Source of the DNA: Bacillota bacterium
Lineage (GTDB): Bacteria; Bacillota; Clostridia; Tissierellales; Peptoniphilaceae
Length of the DNA stretch: 64,000 nt
Direction of reading: 5' to 3'
Assembly (NCBI GenBank): GCA_028724185.1
Contig: JAQYDN010000011.1
Span: 1 to 64,000 of the forward strand
A model generated the notes under the pieces. That model ran no database searches. It was given only the letters and a program-made list of their open reading frames with translations, and was not told the origin of the DNA. Position numbers and translations under genes: made by a program. Positions 58,549-64,000 of the stretch are shown here, one piece after another (position 1 is the first letter of the stretch; each line of letters opens with the position of its first letter).

Positions 58549-59784
58549 TTATGCGTCATCTCTTCCGATCGGGTGGATAAACAGTCCCGAGCGCGGCTTC
58601 GGTTCAAACCACGTGGATTTCGGCGGCATCACCTTGTTTTGATCCGCCACCGCCATTAAATCGTCGAGCGAGGTCGGATACATCGAAAAGGCGACGGCCA
58701 TGTCGGTATGGACCCGCCGCTCCAGTTCCTCGAGTCCGCGCACGCCGCCGACGAAGTCGATACGCGCATCCTCCCGCGGGTCGCCGATCCCGAGGATCGG
58801 GGCCAAAATAAAGTTCTGTAAAATCGATACGTCGAGCCCCTCGATGACATCGTCGATCGCCTCACCGCGATACGTGAGCCTATACCACGTATCGTCGAGA
58901 TACATGCCGAATTCGCCTTTCTTTTCAGGACGCACGGGACCGTCTTCTCTTTTCACATCGAAAGTCTCTTCGATCTTTTCGACGAGTTCCTCCGCGCTCA
59001 ACCCGCGCGTGTCCGCGACGACGCGGTTATAGTCGTAGACCTTGAGTTCGTCGGAGGGGTAGACGATCGACATAAAGTAGTTGTAGGGCGTCTCGTCGTC
59101 CCCCGGGCCGTAGGTTTTTCTCCGCATGTTGCTGACGCGCACCGCCGATGCCGAACGATGGTGTCCATCGGCGATGTAGAGGTGGTCGAGGTCGCGAAAC
59201 GCGGCGATCAGTCCGTCGAGAATATCCTCGTCCCGAATCGTCCACACGCGGTGGACCATGCCGTCGTCGGTCTTAAATTCGAGCGGCTCTTCGCCCTCGA
59301 TTCCCCGCTCGATCAGTTCCTCGATATCCGCGCGGTCGCGATACGTTAAAAAGATCGGTCCCGTCTGCGCATCCAGGGTGTCGATGTGATCGACGCGGTC
59401 CTCTTCTTTTTCTCGCCGGGTCTTTTCGTGTTTTTTGACCGTGTCGTCCTCGTAGTCGTCGACGGAAACGAGGCACATCATCCCGCGCTGGACGTGTTCG
59501 CCGTCATCGAGTTCATAAATGTAAAACCCGGGATCGTCCTCGCGATAGAAGATGCCGTCGTCTTTTAATTTTTCGTAATTTTCTCGCGCGACCGCGTTGA
59601 CCGAGCCGCGGACGGCTCCATCGATCGTCGCCGCCGGCAGATCGACCTGTAAAAACGACAGCGGATGGCGCCCGATTTCTTCTCTCGCCTCCTCCGTCGA
59701 ATAGACGTCGTAGGGCAGGGCCGCCACCTCGCGGGCATATTCCGCCTTCGGTCTGATCGCTCGAAATGCTCTGATTTTAACCAT
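58549..59784 (-). CDS. DUF1015 protein
   Basis: A 411-residue DUF1015 protein: VAALPYDVYSTEEAR at the start, LYIADGHHRSASAVRV in the middle, and CFVEPKPRSG-like VMPPKSTWFEPKPRSG at the end. The family is widespread in clostridia and frequently follows serC-serA, which holds here too (9-base gap). No enzymatic activity is established to my knowledge; a role in serine metabolism is guilt by association. Confidence 0.85.
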   Translation of the reverse strand: MVKIRAFRAIRPKAEYAREVAALPYDVYSTEEAREEIGRHPLSFLQVDLPAATIDGAVRGSVNAVARENYEKLKDDGIFYREDDPGFYIYELDDGEHVQRGMMCLVSVDDYEDDTVKKHEKTRREKEEDRVDHIDTLDAQTGPIFLTYRDRADIEELIERGIEGEEPLEFKTDDGMVHRVWTIRDEDILDGLIAAFRDLDHLYIADGHHRSASAVRVSNMRRKTYGPGDDETPYNYFMSIVYPSDELKVYDYNRVVADTRGLSAEELVEKIEETFDVKREDGPVRPEKKGEFGMYLDDTWYRLTYRGEAIDDVIEGLDVSILQNFILAPILGIGDPREDARIDFVGGVRGLEELERRVHTDMAVAFSMYPTSLDDLMAVADQNKVMPPKSTWFEPKPRSGLFIHPIGRDDA

Positions 59785-59793
59785 GGTTCACCT

Positions 59794-60984
59794 CTACATA
59801 AATCTCACGCGGACGACGCCGTCGATCGCGAGCAGACGCTCTCTCAACGATTCGTCGACCGGCGAATCGACGTCGATCATGGTGTAGGCCCAGTCGACGC
59901 GGTGACGGTTTAAGAGGTTCGCGATGTTGATATGCGCATCGGCGAGGACGGCCGTGATCTGACCGATCATGTTCGGAATGTTTCGGTGATTGACCGTGAT
60001 GCGCGCCATGCTCTTGCAAGCGCCCATGTTCGAATCGGGGAAGTTTACGGAGTGACGAATATTTCCGTTGTCCAGGTAGTCGACCAGTTGACGGACGACC
60101 ATCTTTGCGGAATTTTCTTCACTTTCGGGAGTCGATGCGCCCAAGTGCGGAATATTGATCGTATTCGGCAGACGTACCGTATCCGGATCGGGGAAGTCGA
60201 CGATATATCTCGCGACGATGCCCGCGTCGATGTATTTCTTCAGCGCCTCGAGATCGACGAGCCCGCCGCGCGCAATGTTGATGAGGCGCATATTGGGCTT
60301 TGCGACCGAGAGGAGTTCGTCGCCGACGAAATTCTTCGTATCCTTCGTGTAGGGGATGTGGAGCGTCACGTAGTCGGCACGCGTAAAGACGTCCTTCGGA
60401 TCCTCCAGGACGTTGACGCGCGTATCGAGGTGCAGCGCATTTCCGATCGAGAGGAACGGATCGTAACCGTAGACGTCCATGCCCATGTCGATCCCCATCT
60501 TGGCGACGCGGCGACCCGTCGCGCCGAGTCCGATCACGCCGAGCGTCTTTCCCATCAACTCGGGACCGGCGAAGCGCTTTTTGTTCGATTCGACCGCCTT
60601 TGCGATGTCGTCTTTCTTATAATTTCTAACCCAGTCGATCCCTCCGATGACATCTCTCGAGGAGAGGAGCAGCGCCGTCAAGACCAGTTCTTTGACGCCG
60701 TTTGCGTTGGCGCCCGGCGCCTTCGAGACGACGATGCCCTTTTCCGAGCAGCGGTCGACGGGGATGTTGTTGACGCCCGCGCCGGCTCGTCCGATAAATC
60801 GCACGTTCTTCGTAAATTCGTAGTCGTGGAGATCTGCACTGCGCACCAAGATCGCGTCGGGATCTTCGATATCGGGTCCGGCGATGAAATTGGCCGGCAA
60901 CAATTTCAGGCCTTCGTGCGATATATTGTTAAACGTCTTGATGCGGTAGACCTTCGGTTCTTTTTTTGTCGTTAAATCAGCCAT
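59794..60984 (-). CDS. serA: D-3-phosphoglycerate dehydrogenase, short form with ACT domain
   Basis: It oxidises 3-phosphoglycerate, first in serine synthesis. The 396 residues have catalytic-domain halves with RAGAGVNNIPVD, the NAD-binding TLGVIGLGATGRRVAKMG, INIARGGLVDLEAL, and the active-site IPHLGASTPESEENSA. A C-terminal ACT domain (from about residue 315) may sense serine. The ATG at 60984 overlaps the serC stop by eight bases; a TTG four codons up lacks a usable ribosome site. Confidence 0.94.
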   Translation of the reverse strand: MADLTTKKEPKVYRIKTFNNISHEGLKLLPANFIAGPDIEDPDAILVRSADLHDYEFTKNVRFIGRAGAGVNNIPVDRCSEKGIVVSKAPGANANGVKELVLTALLLSSRDVIGGIDWVRNYKKDDIAKAVESNKKRFAGPELMGKTLGVIGLGATGRRVAKMGIDMGMDVYGYDPFLSIGNALHLDTRVNVLEDPKDVFTRADYVTLHIPYTKDTKNFVGDELLSVAKPNMRLINIARGGLVDLEALKKYIDAGIVARYIVDFPDPDTVRLPNTINIPHLGASTPESEENSAKMVVRQLVDYLDNGNIRHSVNFPDSNMGACKSMARITVNHRNIPNMIGQITAVLADAHINIANLLNRHRVDWAYTMIDVDSPVDESLRERLLAIDGVVRVRFM

Positions 60985-62062
60985 TGTTTCTCTCAAACTC
61001 CTTCATATAATCGACCAAGGCCTCGACGCCTTCGATATCCATGGCGTTGTAGATGCTTGCACGCATACCGCCTACACTGCGGTGCCCTTTGATATTGACG
61101 ATGCCTTTTTCTTTTGCGCCTTTCACAAACTCGGCGTCCAGTTCCTTCGATCCGGTGACGAAGACGACGTTTGTCAGCGAGCGATCCTCTTCGGGAATGA
61201 CATTTTTATAGAGGCCGCTGTTGTCGATCGTATCGTACAACAATTTCGCCTTTTCCTTATTTCGCGCCTCCATCGCCTCGACGCCGCCCATGCGCTTTAC
61301 CCAATCTAAGACCAGGCCGCAAATATAAATGCTGTAGCAGGGCGGGGTATTGAACTTCGAGTCCTTTTCGATATGGGTACGGTAGTCGAGCATCGTCGGC
61401 AAGGTCCCCTTCTCGTTTACGAGGAGATCTTTCTTTAAGATGACCACGGTCACGCCGCTCGGCCCCAAATTCTTCTGCGCGCCCGCAAAGGCGAGTCCGA
61501 GCTTATTGACGTCGTAGACTTCGGATAAGATATTCGACGACATGTCGGCGACGACCGTCGTATCCAACGCGTTCATACGCTCGGGCGACAGGCGCGTCCC
61601 GTAGATCGTATTGTTGGCACAGACGTAGAGATATTTCGAATCCTTCGCCATCTCGTCGACGGAGATCTTCGGGAAATAAGAAAATCCGTCGTCCTCCGAG
61701 GACGCCAGGATCTCGACCGGTCGCAACAGTGCCGCTTCCTTATGGGCTTTTTTCGCCCAGGAGCCGGAGATTACATACGAGGCCGAGTCGTCCTTGGACA
61801 GCAAGTTCATAGGAATCATCGTAAATTGCAGCGACGCACCGCCTTGCAAAAACAAGACGTCGTGATCGTCGTCCAAGGAAAGGAGAGATCGTAAAGACGC
61901 CTTGGCGTCCTCTTGGATCGCTTCATATTCTGCACTGCGATGACTCATTTCCATGACGGACATACCGCTTCCGCGATAGTTCACCATGTCATCGGATGCT
62001 TTTTCGAGAACCTCGACGGGCAATGTCGACGGTCCGGCAGAAAAATTAAGTACTCTTTCCAT
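60977..62062 (-). CDS. serC: Phosphoserine aminotransferase
   Basis: A PLP enzyme making 3-phosphoserine from 3-phosphohydroxypyruvate and glutamate. The 361 residues begin RVLNFSAGPSTLPVEVLE, contain the PLP-Lys motif GLAFAGAQKNLGPSGVTVV and SVGGMRASIYNAM. The ATG at 62062 follows AGGAGG; an upstream ATG eight codons earlier is less likely. First in the serC-serA-DUF1015 operon. No serB is visible here. Confidence 0.95.
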   Translation of the reverse strand: MERVLNFSAGPSTLPVEVLEKASDDMVNYRGSGMSVMEMSHRSAEYEAIQEDAKASLRSLLSLDDDHDVLFLQGGASLQFTMIPMNLLSKDDSASYVISGSWAKKAHKEAALLRPVEILASSEDDGFSYFPKISVDEMAKDSKYLYVCANNTIYGTRLSPERMNALDTTVVADMSSNILSEVYDVNKLGLAFAGAQKNLGPSGVTVVILKKDLLVNEKGTLPTMLDYRTHIEKDSKFNTPPCYSIYICGLVLDWVKRMGGVEAMEARNKEKAKLLYDTIDNSGLYKNVIPEEDRSLTNVVFVTGSKELDAEFVKGAKEKGIVNIKGHRSVGGMRASIYNAMDIEGVEALVDYMKEFERNNG

Positions 62063-62127
62063 AGTAACCTCCTGTAAATATAACAACAGCTTGCTTTACC
62101 GCATTAGTTCAGTAACGGTATTTCAAT

Positions 62128-62156
62128 ATTATACGCTCCACTCTTCAAAGTTACAA
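62128..62156 (-). promoter_or_regulatory. Promoter of the serC operon
   Basis: Minus strand TTGTAA (62151-62156), a 17-base spacer and a perfect TATAAT (62128-62133). GTTAC-AACA-GTAAC at 62150-62163 overlaps the -35, and its CAGTAAC recurs at 62110-62116, so a repressor could bind here. Confidence 0.8.
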
Positions 62157-62231
62157 CAGTAACTCCCGCAAAATAACATCTTTATAATGTATATTTTACA
62201 TGCCCCATCGCCCCGAAGAGACTTCTCCTTC

Positions 62232-62272
62232 TAACTGAAAAGAGAGTGCCTTTTGCACTCCCTTTTCAGTTA
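62232..62272. terminator. Long hairpin at the end of the YbaK-type gene
   Basis: TAACTGAAAAG...CTTTTCAGTTA extends with GAGTGC/GCACTC to nearly 18 bp with two mismatches. It overlaps the last codons of the deacylase gene and is probably a terminator. Confidence 0.65.
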
Positions 62273-62758
62273 AATCGATACGACGCGGACCTTCGTCCCG
62301 AATTCTTCCAGCAACTCGATCAAGTCCTCGGCGCGCAACCACACCGTCGCCGTATTTTCATTGGGATGGACGCCGATGATGCCGCCCTGCTTGGTAAATT
62401 GACGGTCGATAAAGAACTCGACGGCGTGTTCTTCGTCGTTAAACAGCCCGAACGGGGATACCGACCCCGGATCCAAGCCGAGCTTTTCTTTTAAGTCGTC
62501 GGGCTTTCCGAAGGACAGGCGGCGCGTGCCGTGTTTTTCCTTAAATTTCTTCAGATCGACGCGCTTGTCGCCAAGCACGGTAATTAAGTAGTAGTTTCTC
62601 TTCTTGTCGTCGCGCACAAAGAGATTTTTCGCATCCCTTCCCGGATACTTTAAATCGACGCTTTCGAGTTCTTCCATATTCATGACGGCTTCGTGCTCGT
62701 CCACCTCGTAGTCGACGCCTTTTTGGTCCAAAAATTCATAAACTTCCTGCTTATTCAT
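62270..62758 (-). CDS. YbaK/ProXp-type aminoacyl-tRNA deacylase
   Basis: A 162-residue protein of the YbaK/PrdX family that hydrolyses mischarged tRNA (usually Ala-tRNA-Pro or Cys-tRNA-Pro) as a free-standing editor. Family motifs KNLFVRDDKKRNYYL, GDKRVDLKKF, RRLSFGKPDDLKEKLGL and VSPFGLFNDEEHAV are present. It is a distant relative of the editing domain inserted in the ProRS-like protein encoded at 33.7 kb. It lies 52 bases downstream of the DUF503 gene on the same strand. Confidence 0.85.
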   Translation of the reverse strand: MNKQEVYEFLDQKGVDYEVDEHEAVMNMEELESVDLKYPGRDAKNLFVRDDKKRNYYLITVLGDKRVDLKKFKEKHGTRRLSFGKPDDLKEKLGLDPGSVSPFGLFNDEEHAVEFFIDRQFTKQGGIIGVHPNENTATVWLRAEDLIELLEEFGTKVRVVSI

Positions 62759-62810
62759 AAACCCTCCATTTCATTTACATGATGTGGTATCTTTCGTATG
62801 CTCTATCTCT

Positions 62811-63107
62811 TTAATTTATCATATCGACGTCGTAACGAACAAGTTCGCCTTCTCCGAGCAAAATCGCCTCCGCCTCATCTCTGAACGACGCGATAAAGCG
62901 CTCGCCCTCCCTCGCGTCGATCGCCACATGCGCCGCCGTCAGGGACAAGTAGTTCAACATCTCCAAGTTCCCCGTCTCCTTGATCGATATATTAAAGCGA
63001 TCCTTCAAGCGCATCGCAAGTTTTTGTCGCACCCTCCGCTTATCCTTCAGCGAGTTCGACGCGTAAAGGCGTATTCCCAAGGAAATAATCACGATCCGCT
63101 CTCCCAT
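62811..63107 (-). CDS. DUF503 (YlxP-like) protein
   Basis: A 98-residue alpha/beta protein: IVIISLGIRLYASNSLKDKRR, LKDRFNISIKETGNLEMLN, and the basic stretch after the first strand match DUF503/YlxP. In Bacillus the gene neighbours translation and ribosome-maturation genes and its function is little known. It is divergent from the alcohol dehydrogenase gene. The ATG follows AAAGGAGCGGCGT. Confidence 0.8.
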   Translation of the reverse strand: MGERIVIISLGIRLYASNSLKDKRRVRQKLAMRLKDRFNISIKETGNLEMLNYLSLTAAHVAIDAREGERFIASFRDEAEAILLGEGELVRYDVDMIN

Positions 63108-63157
63108 ACGCCGCTCCTTTCTCCGTTTAAATAATAGATAGGAACCTCTCTTTATTT

Positions 63158-63180
63158 GGGTATACCCTTAAAAAGGTATG
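63158..63180. promoter_or_regulatory. Palindrome upstream of the alcohol dehydrogenase gene
   Basis: GGGTATACCC is a perfect 10-bp palindrome, followed seven bases on by a half match GGTAT. It lies between DUF503 and the divergent dehydrogenase and could bind a regulator. No convincing -35/-10 pair was found. Confidence 0.35.
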
Positions 63181-63216
63181 CATTATCGAACGACAGATTG
63201 ATTAAAAGGAGATTTT

Positions 63217-64000
63217 ATGAAAGATTTTGTATTTCACGTACCGACGAAAATTTTCTTCGGTGAAGGCCATGCCGCAGATTTCGCAAACGAGGTCAAGGCC
63301 TACGGTTCGAAGGCACTCATCGTCTACGGAGGCGGATCCGTCAAGCAAAACGGAATCTACGACGACATCGTCGGCGCGCTCCACGACGCAGGCGTCGAAA
63401 CCGTCGACCACGGCGGCATCGAACCGAACCCGCGCGTCGACAGCGTCCGCGCGGGAGTTGAAAAGGCGAAGGAACACGACATCGATATCGTCGTACCGAT
63501 CGGCGGCGGATCCACCATCGACGCCGCAAAACTCATCGCGGCTTCGACCGTATCGGGCGGCGAGCCGTGGGACATCGTCATTAAAAAACAAGCCGTCACC
63601 GGCGCGCTCCCGATCGCGAGCGTCTTAACACTCGCCGCGACGGGCTCTGAAATGGATTCGGGCTCGGTCATTACAAATCTCGAGACCAAGGAAAAACTCG
63701 GTTGGGGCAGCCCCGAAGTCCTGCCGAAGACGAGTCTCTTAAACCCCGCCTACACGAAGACCGTAAGTCCCTATCAAACGGCATCGGGAACCGCGGACAT
63801 TATGAGCCACACGATGGAAAACTACTTTTCGATCGACGATTCCGCCTACCTCGAAGATTCCTTCTCCGAAGGCCTCCTGCGCACGTGCATCCACTACGGC
63901 CCCCTCGCCGTCAAAGAACCCGACAACCTCGAGGCGCGCAGCAATCTGATGTGGGCCTCGAGCTGGGCGATCAACGGCCTCTTAAAAAGCGGAAAGACGC
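63217..64000 (+). CDS. Iron-containing alcohol dehydrogenase (cut by window edge)
   Basis: The first ~261 residues of a group III alcohol dehydrogenase: MKDFVFHVPTKIFFGEGHA, LIVYGGGSVKQNGIYDDIV, the cofactor motif VPIGGGSTIDAAKLIA, and metal ligands in TASGTADIMSHTMENYF. Sequence order is like clostridial NADH/NADPH butanol dehydrogenase (BdhA/YqhD type), which reduces aldehydes in fermentation. The ATG follows AAAGGAGATTTT. The last metal ligands lie beyond the window; NAD versus NADP is not decided. Confidence 0.9.
   Translation, partial: MKDFVFHVPTKIFFGEGHAADFANEVKAYGSKALIVYGGGSVKQNGIYDDIVGALHDAGVETVDHGGIEPNPRVDSVRAGVEKAKEHDIDIVVPIGGGSTIDAAKLIAASTVSGGEPWDIVIKKQAVTGALPIASVLTLAATGSEMDSGSVITNLETKEKLGWGSPEVLPKTSLLNPAYTKTVSPYQTASGTADIMSHTMENYFSIDDSAYLEDSFSEGLLRTCIHYGPLAVKEPDNLEARSNLMWASSWAINGLLKSGKT

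Noticed and set aside
1-64000. Mobile elements, prophage, CRISPR, tRNA and rRNA genes
   Set aside because: No transposase, integrase, spaced direct-repeat array, tRNA cloverleaf or rRNA segment was recognised by eye; a tool-based scan could still find a short one.

Overview
The window looks like chromosomal DNA of a Gram-positive anaerobe of the Bacillota, roughly 50% GC. The best guess is a clostridial or Tissierellia (Peptoniphilaceae-like) amino-acid fermenter. The evidence is the strong GGAGG ribosome sites with frequent TTG/GTG starts, a methionine T-box, lysine and tetrahydrofolate riboswitches, the murB-rapZ-yvcK-whiA-ptsH cluster, S-layer-homology (SLH) proteins, a Bce-type peptide-sensing module and a Firmicutes-type pyrDK. 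I see no insertion sequence, prophage, CRISPR array, tRNA or rRNA. Genus assignment is inference.

Layout. 1-4.1 kb: leftward pyrimidine operon pyrB-pyrK-pyrD-carA-carB (carB cut by the edge) behind an attenuator-like leader. 4.2-4.4 kb: a stand-alone structured RNA resembling 6S RNA. 4.5-8.6 kb: pseudouridine synthase, NAD kinase, and a zincin/DnaJ/glycosyltransferase operon. 8.8-12.6 kb: a lysine-riboswitch NhaC-type transporter, a ZIP metal transporter, a DUF4298 protein and a THF-riboswitch FolT. 12.7-22.9 kb: murB-rapZ-yvcK-whiA-ptsH followed by dnaE-pfkA-pyk. 23-27 kb: T-box-controlled metNI plus two metQ genes. 27-31 kb: TIM-barrel protein/AI-2E-type exporter, zinc-ribbon membrane protein, gltX and a PHP phosphatase. 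32-39 kb: SLH protein, a prolyl-tRNA-synthetase-like protein behind an FMN-binding lipoprotein, dgk-lacI, and two envelope-stress-like proteins. 39-45 kb: PHP phosphatase and acn-icd-citrate synthase. 45-51 kb: second SLH protein, pyrFE, Mrp, a UPF0045 protein, a hydrolase and an M18 peptidase. 51-58.5 kb: CNNM/CorC protein, SLH-CAP protein, and a response regulator/kinase/ABC module whose permease is split by a frameshift. 58.5-64 kb: serC-serA-DUF1015, a YbaK-type deacylase, DUF503, and an iron alcohol dehydrogenase cut by the right edge.

How the genes fit together. Pyrimidine synthesis is encoded in two places (pyrBKD-carAB and pyrFE). The acn-icd-citrate synthase operon gives the oxidative half-TCA route to 2-oxoglutarate and glutamate, and serC-serA gives serine. 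Uptake of lysine, methionine, folate and divalent metal is encoded next to RNA sensors for three of these. YvcK, RapZ and HPr sit with glycolytic pfkA and pyk, which suits carbon-flux control.

Most worth a second look: (1) CarA has lost the whole glutaminase triad, which suggests ammonia-fed carbamoyl phosphate synthesis. (2) The ProRS-like protein has lost its aminoacylation signatures but keeps its editing and anticodon-binding regions. (3) The Bce-type permease is split exactly at an A7 heptamer that fits a -1 slippery site. Also of interest are the 6S-like RNA, the pyr leader, and direct repeats in front of the ABC genes.
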